Shown here: positions 33,653 through 45,617 of the stretch, piece by piece | How positions within the stretch are numbered: position 1 is the first letter of the stretch | Layout of the letters: each line of letters begins with the position of its first letter | Assembly: GCF_050947335.1 (NCBI RefSeq) | Contig: NC_134983.1 | Span: forward strand, 1,302,001-1,366,000 | DNA: 64,000 nt | Source of the DNA: Megachile rotundata | Lineage: Eukaryota > Arthropoda > Insecta > Hymenoptera > Megachilidae | Direction: 5' to 3' | Made by a program: the position numbers and the translations under genes | Notes under the pieces: model-generated | What the model saw: the letters and a program-made list of their open reading frames with translations, nothing else | Database searches by the model: none | What the model was told of the DNA's origin: nothing

Positions 33653-36361
33653 CGTCGACTACGGAAATTACGCTAATGACAGAACGATATTCTTTTACTA
33701 ACTCCAAATTCCAAAATTTATTTGAATCTGAATGAATTATTTCCTCGGAACAGTTACTCTTTTAATTTGACTCGACAACTAATTGTCTATGACCCTTTTT
33801 GTCAAAACGAACACTGACAGCCAAAACCAGATCGCTTAATTGGGGAGCCTGTTGTTCACTGGCTACTAGAACGACCCAACGATACAGAAAAAGGGTGAAC
33901 AGTATAAATCTAATAGGGTAGCAAATAAAAATTGATTCTAATATAAAATCGTAATTGCTGAACTGCCACCCAAAAAATACGGGCTTCAGAGATCAAGCCG
34001 CTCAAATGGGGAGCCTGCTATTCGCTGGCTACTACAACGACCCACGATCAAGTATCCAAATGACGTATACCCGCTTTATCAGTCAAGTATTAAGAATCGT
34101 TTCGGCTCTTGACAGCGAAAACTGTTCCAGTTGTACTTATCTGAAGACTTCTAGCTCGCTCGACTTCAAAAACTGTTCTGCGATTTAGGCAGGTTTCGCT
34201 CGATCTTTTATACTCGCAGGCCTATCGATTTCGTAATTAGACATTAATTGTGCAAACGAACGATTCAATTACATAATAGTTTATGTTCCTGATATAAAAA
34301 TAGTAATTTAGTAGTGTTTTAATGAAATTTGTATTTTCTATCTTCTTCTATAACATACTACGCACGACTTCCATACGGATCGAATCTAAATGTACAATAT
34401 AAGCACACGATGCTTCTAGAACATTCCATAGAGTTCGGCAATCGGTAATGAAGTATATATACATATTTTTAATTTGTAATAATTATTTTATGTTTTCGAT
34501 TTAAAAAGGATAATATGTTTCACAAAGTTAATCAAATATTAAGTTAGAACAATTAAAACAAGATTAATGTATTATTTTATAGTTATTCTAATAAATGTAT
34601 AATTCTATATGGAAAATTCCGCAATGCTATGTGCCTACGTGCTGCGATGCTCGCCCCGAATTTCCTAATATTCTCGCGTAATCTTAGAGAAGGATAGGAA
34701 TAAATTTTACAATTAGGACATTATTAGTTATTAAAACCTATTAATTAAACAAATCAATCAATACACATCAAGCTTACTAGTATTATGTTATCCAGAACTA
34801 AAGTCAAATGTTAGTTAGCATCGTATGCTTATACATTTAGATCCGATCCGTATGAAAGTCATGCGTAGTATATAGAAGAAGATAGAAAATGCAATTCTCA
34901 TTAAAACACTACTAAATTACTACTTTTATACCAGGAACATAAACTATTATGTAAAATGCGATATTAATAATGTAATTGAATCGTTCGTTTGCACAATTAA
35001 TGTCTAATTACGAATTTATATGAAAATTATATATTTCGACGTTATGGGGGTTTTCCAAGAAATCGACAGGCCTGCAAGTATAAAAGGCCGAACGAAACCT
35101 GCCTAAATCGCAGAACAGTTTTTGAAGTCGAGCGAGCTAGAAGTCTTCAGATAAGTATAACCGGAACAGTTTTCGCTGGCAAGAACCGAAACGATTCTTA
35201 ACCCATTGACTGCCAGACATATTCAGAGCGTCTTGCCCTGGGTGCTGAGGTGATGTACGTGAAATGAAGACAATCGTGTATGTGGCAAAATACTTTATTG
35301 ATATAGAAGGCGCGATGCGTTTACTGCGGAGATCGAGACTCGAATGTCTCCCGAAAACATTTTCCGACGAAGGAGAAAACTCTCTCCTTTTTTAGGAAGT
35401 CCCGAGTGGAAAGGGCCGAGGGCCTCTTAGACCCGCCGAGCCAGCGCAAAATTATTTACAACTTAATGACTCTATTGACTCGACGGGTCAAAAGATCTCT
35501 GACAAAATCCAGACCTCGCTTCCCACTCGGAACTTTCCCTGTCGCCACAGTGCCAAGGTTTTATTTTGAAGAATACATGAAATTTTACAAATTATAATTA
35601 TTTTAAGTTACTGATATAATATTGTAATAGCATTTACAGTAATTTTTATTGAAAAAAAAAAAACACTACGAGATAACTCGTAACTGGCAGTTTTGATACA
35701 CACGCTAACTACGAGATATCTCGTAGCTGGCAGTCAATGGGTTAATACTTGACTGGTAAAGCGGGTATACGCCATTTGGATACTTGATCGTGGGTCGTTG
35801 TAGTAGCCAGCGAACAACAGGCTCCCCATTCAAACGGTCTCGTGTCTGAAACTCCTTTAGGAGAGTGCTATACTCAGCGTCAAGAAAGGCTAAGACATTG
35901 AAACGATAGCTCTCAGCTATTCGTATTTGATTTTTCGTCGGATTGCTAACGCGCCGTCAGATTCTCGGTGTTCGCTCTGGGTAATTTCGTAGCCAGCGAA
36001 TAGCAGGGTCCCCATTTGAGCGGCTTGGTCTCTGAAGCCCGTATTTTTTGGGTGGCAGTTCAGCAATTACGATTTTATATTAGAATTAATTTTTATTTGC
36101 TACCCTGTTAGACTTATACTGTTCACCCTTTTCCTGTATCGTTGGGTCGTTCTAGTAGCCAGTGAACAACAGGCTCCCCAATTAAGCGATCTGGTCTTGG
36201 CTGTCAGTGTTCGTTTTGACAAAAAGGGTCATGGACAATTAGTTGTCGAGTCAAATTAAAAGAGTAACTGTTCCGAGTAAAGTTCATTTAGATTCAAACA
36301 AATTTTGGAATTTTGAAAGAATATTGTTCTGTCATTAGCGTAATTTCAGTAGTCGACTACA
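33653..36361. mobile_element. Large foldback element
   Basis: The arms 33653-34402 and 34830-36361 are inverted copies around a 430-bp AT-rich loop. Tip landmarks are GTCGACTACGGAAATTACGC on the left and its near complement ending at 36361. The right arm is longer because it holds the 540-bp MITE at 35202-35741 and a further diverged duplication. The motif GTAGCCAGCGAACAACAGGC or variants occurs several times in both arms. No transposase. Confidence 0.75.
35202..35741. mobile_element. TTAA-target (piggyBac-like) MITE nested in a foldback arm
   Basis: Perfect 15-bp ends CCCATTGACTGCCAG are flanked by TTAA on both sides (35198-35201, 35742-35745). The other foldback arm shows the unoccupied site GTATTAAGAATCG near 34090, confirming target and insertion. 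A subterminal palindrome near the right end (about 35709-35726) reads ACTACGAGATATCTCGTA. No coding capacity. Confidence 0.9.
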
Positions 36362-37567
36362 CCGCGTTAGATATCGGATAAAATCATTAATCTAACTCTG
36401 CGAAAGCGTATCTAGGTACACTTAGAGAATTACACTTAGGCCGGATTCCTCGCTGCGGTAGACTATAACACGCTAATATTATTAATTTCGTAAAAGAATA
36501 TTCATTATAAATTACAAACGTATTAATCCAGATAAATTTTGTCATTGTGATAGCGTTCGAAACCGAGAATCAAATCTTATAGAATATTGAATTCAGTTAA
36601 TTTTATAAAAGCGAAGTTAGCCTTATCCAAGGTCAGATTTAAGTACGATTCAATATAAAGCATTAGCTAGCGAGTATCATTTAGTTAGATTCACAATTAT
36701 CCGAGTTCTATTATTTCTATTGTTAATATTATATCAAAATATATTTAGTTTCTTTTGATCAAACCAATATACTTTTCATATTCTGTTGTTATTTGTTACT
36801 TGTTATTTGTTAAATTCATCATCTTCATTATTTTATTGAATAAACCTTATTGTTGAAAGATATTGACCTGTAGATTTCACTCCTTAACCGCACACCACAC
36901 GAATCCCACAATCTTTAGATTTAGTTATTTGTCAAAACGAGGCGTTCAGTCGGTAAAAGCCGCTCTTTACCTCACTAGCGCTGTTAACATCTGAGCCTAG
37001 GTTCCAGAGTCGTTACAAACAGTAATACAACGGTCGGACAATCCTAATGCAAGAATAAAACTTTCTCTTTCTTGATTCTTTTTACGAAACTTTTACCAGC
37101 ATAATTGTGACATTTTCCTGATAAAAGTGAAACCAATGTAAGAGAATTCGGAAGCTTGCACTTCGTAAATTAGAAAGTTGAACGTAGACTATCGACGCTT
37201 TGTCAATGACCCTGCAAGAAAATCGTTAAAGATATAAACAGTTCGCAGGCTAGACTGGTGAAGGGGGTCCTAAGGCTAGAAGTGTAAGTACTTTTTGGGG
37301 CATTCTTGTTGTAAGTGTCTTAACGAGAGCAAAGCGATTATATCACTGTTTTACAGAATATACATTGACATTTTTAACGCACACAAATAGTTGCTACGAT
37401 TATTTTAACAGGAATTTTATAAATTAATATTTTGTATGATCACCCTTCAGGCAAACCATTTAGCGTAATATATCGGGCATTGACAACACCAAACTTTTAA
37501 CAAAGTCAGGTTTTATATTACACCATTCTCTTTTTTATATTTCTTTCAAGTGTTTTTTGACGTTATA
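36362..37567. other. Interval with LTR-like tail
   Basis: Contains the dispersed repeat at 36835-37017. Otherwise no gene. The CTAGACTGG(T/C)GAAG sequence near 37250 recurs near 40600 with flanking AAACAG and GGCATTCTT, indicating another old duplicated repeat (about 37120-37310 and 40490-40660). Confidence 0.45.
36835..37017 (+). repeat. LTR-like tail shared with 4879-5048
   Basis: Same block order and GTTACA end as the copy at 4879-5048, including GAATAAACC as a possible polyadenylation signal. Confidence 0.45.
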
Positions 37568-39386
37568 CAGGGTGTCTCACAACTCGTATAGGTGTCTGAA
37601 ATGGGGGGTAGCTGACATGATTCTAAGCAAGATTTCCCTTCGCAAAAATAGGGTTTGAAGCGTCGTTTTTGAGCACACGGTTTTCTATCCACTGGTTACA
37701 TGGCGTTCGTCAATACCTGGCCAGATAGCACGAAAATACAAAGCAGTCGGTACGGGAAATGGACTGCTTTACGGCTCCGAATATTGTTTTGTAAAACGAC
37801 TGCTGATATGTGCTGTACCAGAATGTTTAATGTCTAGTAAAAAGGGTCTTCTAAAGTAATTAGCTTTTCGTTAGTTCGCCTTCGCACAATTTATTGCACG
37901 GTCAAGCCTAAACGGGACAATGGGCAATCCAGGTGAATTCGAGTCTCGCAGCTATCGGCTGTCGTATAATTGATTGTTTCGAAAAACCCGTGCGGACGTT
38001 CAAAAATGGCAATCAGACTCGGGGAAGTCGTTCAAACAATATGCACACTTTTGTTAAATTATCTAGCCATGGGGTAGGGAAAGGCTGAGTGTGTTTTGGA
38101 AAGAAAACTATGTTTGACCCGTGAGCATTTTCGTGAGAGCTGCCGGACAGTAACCATCGAAATGTCTCTGGAAAGAACTAACGCAGAATTTTATATTTTT
38201 TATATTACGTCGAGTGCAAAAGGAACGCGAGGTAGTCGAAGAGTTCCATGAAGATGGAACGCTAAGCATAGGAGACGTCGCTCCCTGTTTAGGGTAAGTA
38301 ATGTTAATAGTATTTAAACGTTAATATTAAAGTATCCTTCTTCATTTATTAATACATTTCTGTATTTTATTTCAGTATGCATCGCTCCGCGGTACATCGA
38401 ATTCTTCAAGAGAACGAGATGCACCCGTATAAGTTTTTACGGCCGCATAATCTAAATTCTGAGGACTTTTCACAGCACCTGCAGTTTTCAACATGGATCT
38501 TGGGGGATTATTATTAATCACAGGAGCAATCCAGGACAATATTAAAATAATTGGCCCCTTTCGGACACCCTCGGAGGCATCGGGAGGGACAATACCTTTT
38601 ACCAGGGATCCTCCAGAAAGTGAAAGTGAAAACAAAAGTGTTTTGAAATAAAGACAGTGGAGTGACCTGTGAGTGCCACCAGCTGTGTTATAAGGTGCCA
38701 ATGTCTGCGACAGGTCAACATCGGCAGGACGACCCAGTGGCAATTACCCCATCACTTTCACTCTCGGATTATTAACAAACAGGATTATTTTCAAAGAATG
38801 GGTGAGCCTTATTTTAATAAATTTCCTGTAAATTAGCAGAGACGTTAATACATTTGTTACATCTCACATTGAAACACTTTTTTTCCACAAACAGATTAAG
38901 TATTTATTAAAATACGTAAATTCGATGGCCAATATTACTGTCGGAAATAAAACAAAAAATTTCGATATTTAATGTCAAATTCCTTCTCGATAACGAATTG
39001 CAGAATTCAATAAATTCCATTTGCATACTTTATGTCAATTACGCATAACTAATTCCGATCCTCCTTCATAAGGAACGAATAAATTAACATTACTCTTTAT
39101 TATTCTGTTCGTTATTTAACTGAGTTTCGATGTAAAGACTTCTTATTAGACGTTAAGACAGTTCGGAGGAAAACTCAATTGATCGCGTTTGCACTCTGGC
39201 GACTGGCTCGAAGCTTTCGCTCCCGCTTCTCGGCGCGCGTAATCCCAGCGCTCTGATTGGTCCGTGTTTTTTGTTAATAACTCAAAAAGGACGCTTCAAA
39301 CACTATTTTTGCAAAGGGAAATCTTGCATAGAATCACGTCAGCTACCCCCTATTTCAGGGACCTACACGAGTTGTGAGACACCCTG
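37568..39386 (+). mobile_element. Mariner-like family, deleted copy (copy B)
   Basis: CAGGGTGTCTCACAACTCGT after TA on the left and the inverted end ACACCCTG before TA on the right. After about 120 bp of left end the sequence jumps to the loop of the palindromic copy and then follows its right arm. It carries the split transposase fragment (about 38215-38510; the exon 1 side has a deletion disturbing frame) and the 52-codon frame. Confidence 0.85.
38493..38651 (+). CDS. Conserved 52-codon frame, second copy
   Basis: Same frame and length as 15901-16059. Peptide begins MDLGGLLLITGAIQDNIKII. Function unknown; see the first copy. Confidence 0.25.
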   Translation: MDLGGLLLITGAIQDNIKIIGPFRTPSEASGGTIPFTRDPPESESENKSVLK

Positions 39387-40787
39387 TATTATGTTTTTTG
39401 GTTCACCCATACATGTTCGATAGAATAAGTCAAGCAGTTGTGCAGGAGTTTCTAACCTGTGGGGAGTATTGGTATTAACAACGACTAGCGCGTTACATAT
39501 ATAGGCTGTACGTTTCGCGTCACAGGCTGGCTGAAAATAAAATTTATCTAATTCATCTGCACTATTTTATAAATTTTCTTTTAGAATACTTAAATTATTT
39601 TATCTATTACTTCTAATTTGCCGCCGCCAGAAGCAGCAATACATCCCCATACATTCACATTTCCACCTCCGTGTTTCGTTGTCGGTTACATATTTTTAAA
39701 GTCTAATTCAGTATTAGCTTTCCACCATACTCCTTTATTACCACCTGATTCAAAAATATTAAATTTTGACTCATCAGAAAATATTACATTTTTCCAGAAT
39801 TTATCGTTAACATTTATGTATTGTCTTCCAAATTCTAAACTCTTTTCTTAGTTTACTTTGCTTATGAGTAGTTTCTTCCTCGCAACCCTACTGTTATACC
39901 TGGCATGATGCAGCATTCTTCGTATTGTTTTGGTGTGAACTTCCTTCAGCATATATTCTTTAAAGTGTGATGCAGTTTCAGAGGCACTGGTATCTGGTTT
40001 TTCTTTAATAGTTCAGACGATTTTACGCTCTTCTCTCGTTGTTAATTTTCGGAGTCTACCGGTTCTTTCTTTATTCCGCAATATTCCTTCTTTTTTATAG
40101 GTGTTATAAAAGTTTGTACAATCTATCGACTTCTTTTTAGTATTTCTGATATATTTCCATATGATTTACCTTCTTCAGGTAACCATGCAACAATTCCTTT
40201 CTTCCAATGTTGTTTCCTCGCTTTTTCTCCTCATATTGCAAGTATTAGTGTTAAAGTGTACTCGCCACGATTACTACAAACTAACATAGCATCTACTAAT
40301 GTAGTAGTTACATTGATCAGAATATCCTCATGCCATCACAACGGTTGTATTTACTAACATAAATGATAATGTACAAATACTGTTGTTCCGTCAATTTCAA
40401 GTCATTTCACGTTACTACATGATATTATTGCCTTCAATTTTAGATCATTTATTGCTGTAAGTATTATGTATAATATACATCAATTGAAGAAAATCCAGAA
40501 GCTAGCATTTCGTATATTAGAATGTTAAACGTAGACCATGGATGTTTGTCAATGACCCTTGAAGTGAACCGTAAAAGCTATAAACAGATCGCAAGCTAGA
40601 CTGGCGAAGTGGGTTCTATAACTAGAAGTGTCCTCTTCAGGGCATTCTTCTTGTAATCGTCTTGGCATGAACAACACAATCACAGTTTACGAGAATACAT
40701 CTTAACGTATATTTTACGCCCACAAATAGTTTTCATATTTAATTCTAAACTAAATGCTATACCTCGGTCATTTCTTACAGCTATATA
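39387..40787. other. Interval dominated by a Tc1-like remnant
   Basis: Holds the N-terminal Tc1 fragment (39560-40250). The remaining flanks show only the duplicated repeat near 40490-40660. Confidence 0.45.
39560..40250 (-). pseudogene. Tc1-like transposase, N-terminal and first catalytic region
   Basis: From about 40250 the minus strand reads RKQHWKKGIVAWLPEEGKSY (start of a helix-turn-helix), a paired-like second domain with REERKIVSTIKEKPDTSA and SETASHFKE, then MLHHARYNSRVARKKLLIS, WKNVIFSDESKFNIFESGG (the first catalytic Asp in FSDESKF) and PTTKHGGGNVNVWGCIAASG. These are standard Tc1 blocks. At least three in-frame stops and one frameshift are present. The second half of the transposase is not adjacent; the fragment at 33346-33650, same strand, is a candidate, displaced by the foldback and mariner-like insertions. 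Confidence 0.75.
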
Positions 40788-43700
40788 CAGGGTGTCTCAC
40801 AACTCGTGTAGGTCCCTGAAATGGGGGGTAGCTGACGTGATTCTAAGCAACATTTTCCTTTGCAAAAATCGGGTTTGAAGCGTCGTTTTCGAGTTATTAA
40901 CGAAAAACACGGACCAATCAGAGCGCCGGGATTACGCGCGCCGAGAAGCGGGAGCGAAAGCTTCGAGCCGGTCGCCGGAGTGCGAGCGCGATCAACCGAG
41001 TTTTCCTAGGAACTGTCTTAACGTCTAATATGAAGTCTTTACATCGAAACTCGGTTAAATAACGAACAGAATAATTAAAAGTAATGTTCATTTATTCATT
41101 TCTCATGAAGGAGGATCGGAATTAGTTATGTGTAATTAGCATAAAGTATGCAAATGGAATTTATTGAATACTGCAATTCGTTATCGACAAGAAATATGAC
41201 ATTAAATATCGAAATTTTTTTGTTTTATTTCCGACAATAATATTGGCCAACGAATTTACGTATTTTAATAGGAAATACTTATTCTGTTTGTGATAAAATA
41301 GAGTTTCAATGTGAGATCTAACAAATGTATTAACGGCTCTACTAATTTACAGAAAATTTATTAAAATAAGACTCACCCATTCTTTGAAAATAATCCTGTT
41401 TGTTAATAATCCGAGAGTGAAAGTGATGGGGTAATTGCCACTGGGTCGTCCTGCCGATGTTGACCTGTCGCAGACATTGGCACCTTATAACACAGCTGGT
41501 GGCACTCACAGGTCACTGCACTGTCTTTATTTCAAAACACTTTTGTTTTCACTTTCACTTTCTGGAGAATCCCAGGTAAAAGGTATTGTCCCTCCCGATG
41601 CCTCCGTGGGTGTCCGAAAGGGGCCGATTATTTTAATATTGTCCTGGACTGCTCCTGTGATTAATAATAATTCCCCAAGATCCATGTTGAAAACTGCAGG
41701 TGCTGTGAAAAGTCCTCAGAATTTAGATTATGCGGCCGTATAAACTTATACGGGTGCATCTCGTACTCTTGAAGAATTCGATGTATCGCGGAGCGATGCA
41801 TACTGAAATAAAATACAGAAATGTATTAATAAATGGAGAAGGATACTTTAATATTAACGTTTTAATACTATTAACGTTACTTACCCGAAACGACGAGCGA
41901 CGTCTCCTATGCTTAGCGTTCCATCTTCATGGAACTCTTCGACTACCTCGCGTTCCTTTTGCACTCGACGTGAATATAAAAAATATAAAATTCTGCGTTA
42001 GTCCCTTGCAGGGACATTTCGATGGTTACTGTCCGGCAGCTCTCACGAAAATGCTCACGGGTCAAACATAGTTTTCTTTCCAAAACACACTCAGCCTTCC
42101 CCTACCCCATGGCTAGATATTTTAACAAAAGTGTGCATATTGTTTGAACAACTTCCCCGAGTCTAAATGCCATTTTTAACGTCCCCACGGGTTTTTCGAA
42201 ACAATCAATTATACGACAGCCGATAGCTGCGAGACTCGAATTCACCTGGATTGCCCATTGTCCCATTTAGGCTTGACCGTGCAATAAATTGTGCGAAGGC
42301 GAACTAACGGAAAGCTAATTACCTTAGATGACCCTTTTTACCAGACATTAAACATTCTGGTATAGCACGTAGCAGCAGCCGTTTTACAAAACAACGTTCG
42401 GTGCCGTAAAACAGTCCAATTCTCGTACCGACTGCTTTGGATTTTCGTGCTTTCTGGCCAGGTATTGACGAACGGTATGTGACCAGTGGACAGAAAACCG
42501 TGTGCAATACCAAAATGTTTAATGTCTGGTAAAAAGGGTCATCTAAGGTAATTAGCTTTCCGTTAGTTCGCCTTCGCACAATTTATTGCACGGTCAAGCC
42601 TAAATGGGACAATGGGCAATCCAGGTGAATTCGAGTCTCGCAGCTATCGGCTGTCGTATAATTGATTGTTTCGAAAAACCCGTGGGGACGTTAAAAATGG
42701 CATTTAGACTCGGGGAAGTTGTTCAAACAATATGCACACTTTTGTTAAAATATCTAGCCATGGGGTAGGGGAAGGCTGAGTGTGTTTTGGAAAGAAAACT
42801 ATGTTTGACCCGTGAGCATTTTCGTGAGAGCTGCCGGACAGTAACCATCGAAATGTCCCTCCAAGGGACTAACGCAGAATTTTATATTTTTTATATTCAC
42901 GTCGAGTGCAAAAGGAACGCGAGGTAGTCGAAGAGTTCCATGAAGATGGAACGCTAAGCATAGGAGACGTCGCTCGTCGTTTCGGGTAAGTAACGTTAAT
43001 AGTATTAAAACGTTAATATTAAAGTATCCTTCTCCATTTATTAATACATTTCTGTATTTTATTTCAGTATGCATCGCTCCGCGATACATCGAATTCTTCA
43101 AGAGTACGAGATGCACCCGTATAAGTTTATACGGCCGCATAATCTAAATTCTGAGGACTTTTCACAGCACCTGCAGTTTTCAACATGGATCTTGGGGAAT
43201 TATTATTAATCACAGGAGCAGTCCAGGACAATATTAAAATAATCGGCCCCTTTCGGACACCCACGGAGGCATCGGGAGGGACAATACCTTTTACCTGGGA
43301 TTCTCCAGAAAGTGAAAGTGAAAACAAAAGTGTTTTGAAATAAAGACAGTGCAGTGACCTGTGAGTGCCACCAGCTGTGTTATAAGGTGCCAATGTCTGC
43401 GACAGGTCAACATCGGCAGGACGACCCAGTGGCAATTACCCCATCACTTTCACTCTCGGATTATTAACAAACAGGATTATTTTCAAAGAATGGGTGAGTC
43501 TTATTTTAATAAATTTTCTGTAAATTAGTAGAGCTGTTAATACATTTGTTAGATCTCACATTGAAACTCTATTTTATCACAAACAGAATAAGTATTTCCT
43601 ATTAAAATACGTAAATTCGTTGGCCAATATTATTGTCGGAAATAAAACAAAAAAATTTCGATATTTAATGTCATATTTCTTGTCGATAACGAATTGCAGT

Positions 43701-44082
43701 ATTCAATAAATTCCATTTGCATACTTTATGTTAATTACACATAACTAATTCCGATCCTCCTTCATGAGAAATGAATAAATGAACATTACTTTTAATTATT
43801 CTGTTCGTTATTTAACCGAGTTTCGATGTAAAGACTTCATATTAGACGTTAAGACAGTTCCTAGGAAAACTCGGTTGATCGCGCTCGCACTCCGGCGACC
43901 GGCTCGAAGCTTTCGCTCCCGCTTCTCGGCGCGCGTAATCCCGGCGCTCTGATTGGTCCGTGTTTTTCGTTAATAACTCGAAAACGACGCTTCAAACCCG
44001 ATTTTTGCAAAGGAAAATGTTGCTTAGAATCACGTCAGCTACCCCCCATTTCAGGGACCTACACGAGTTGTGAGACACCCTG
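40788..44082. mobile_element. 3.3-kb palindromic mariner-like element (copy C)
   Basis: The ends CAGGGTGTCTCACAACTCGT are inverted and both abut TA (40786-40787, 44083-44084). Arms 40788-42335 and 42525-44082 are almost perfect inverted copies; the loop is about 190 bp. Each arm contains the split transposase fragment and the 52-codon frame, reading toward the outside: right arm plus strand (about 42903-43200), left arm minus strand. Apparent 102- and 113-residue frames on the other strand are antisense shadows. There is no catalytic domain, so this is non-autonomous. Confidence 0.9.
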
Positions 44083-45613
44083 TATAACTAATATACTTAA
44101 TAGTATAGAAAATATTGTTGCTTTTATTTCTATATTTCAGATGTTCGAATACTTTTTTTCTCCGCTGTATTTATCTGTAATTTTAAATATTACGTGTACA
44201 ACGATGACTTCACTTCAATAACATATTGCAAGTAAATATAATTCAAATTACGTCGTGTTTGGTCTCATTTTAATTAGGAAAATGTCATTAATATGATGGA
44301 GAAAATTGTATAAAAAATGGATGAAAAATAAAAAAGCTAGCAACACATTAATGTTGTAACCAATTGAATAGACCTTTAATCCTTGCCAAGTGCCACGATC
44401 ACAACGTCTCTCTCTTTTTCACTAGTTATCCTTCTCTATGTTAGAAACTTTTATCGCTAATTAAACCAATAAATATAGTCCAAATTATATCGTATTTGAT
44501 CTCATTTTAAACTGAAAAGCGCGAAGAATCTATTGGTAAAAGCTTGATAACGAAAAAATAAGAAATAAAAAAGTTTTATATTTGAATTAGTATTGTCCCA
44601 CGAATATACCCAAACCTGGATATTGTTACATCTCTCGTTGAGCAAACTTCAGGCATCTCGAGGGGTCTGCCCCCCAATGATAGAGATAACATTTTTACTT
44701 ATATCGTAAAGGACATTTTTGCATATATAGAATGGTGCGTGATGCGCGTGGGTTTGTCTGTTTGTTTATTGTAAGTTCCTCATCCGAAAATTACTACTGC
44801 TTTTATGCGGAAAACATAAAAATTGACAGTCAGTCTTTTTACTTGACAGTCCCACAAAGCGGGTATTGATATGCACTTGCGGATATTAGAGAGTAAATAG
44901 ATTTCTTGTCATACAACGAAGTACTTAAAATTGAATAATGATTCGTCAATTCATAATTGTCAGTGAAATGTTAATAGAATTCTTACATCATACATTCATT
45001 CATGAGGTAAGCGTCCGATAGTATTCTTGAATTCTATAACGTCATTTTTTTTAAAATTATTTATAAGTAATTAACGAAGTTTTAAATGTAAAATGTTTGC
45101 ACCTGATCTTTATCTTCTTTAAACCCACATAATTACTTCCGTTATACTTATTAACATCAATAAATTTTATAACTATTTATCGACTGACACATAATGGAGA
45201 ACAGTAACTACATTGCTGATGTGGCGGGATTTGTTTGTAAACAACCAGGGCCAACCGTCTCGCTCGGATCCGTCGCTCTCACATCATTAACTCGTCAGTG
45301 TTTATCCTTCATAATTTAAAAATTAAGCTCTAACGGATATTTTGGTAAAGGAAAAAGTAATCCAGTACCACCCTAGTGACCACCCCTTAACATTATGCCC
45401 GCCAGTAGCCGAACATCTTGTATTTACTATGCAAGGATAGTATGCGCAAAAGTAACTTCAGGATTTCCCAAATGAAATCAGATGATTTCTTATTGCATTA
45501 TAATTTTTTATTTCAATATGTTTGCTGATATCTTATAATTTGTAGCAAAGACTAAGCGTTTATTTCTGGTAAGAAAATCATGAAAGAAAGTTATAAAATT
45601 ATATTTTTTATTA
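44083..45613. other. AT-rich interval
   Basis: No gene. The inverted transposon end at 45224-45420 is the only recognised element. Around 44640-44760 is a moderately structured stretch with no clear identity. Confidence 0.4.
45224..45420 (-). mobile_element. Inverted homologue of the 27155 transposon end
   Basis: Inverted copy with GTGACCACCCCTTAA, AAAAATTAAGCTCTAACGG and TCAGTGTTTATCCTT; ends GAACATCTTG before TA. Confidence 0.6.
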
Positions 45614-45617
45614 CTGT

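Noticed and set aside
41435..43435. 102- and 113-residue frames (starting MPLGRPADVDLSQ and MRPYKLIRVHLVLL) repeated in four places
   Set aside because: They are antisense to the spliced transposase fragment and 52-codon frame, and include the intron sequence read backwards.
27155..45420. One 18-kb element bounded by the inverted ends at 27155 and 45420
   Set aside because: Homology continues beyond both tips, so these are two copies of an older repeat rather than the ends of one insertion.
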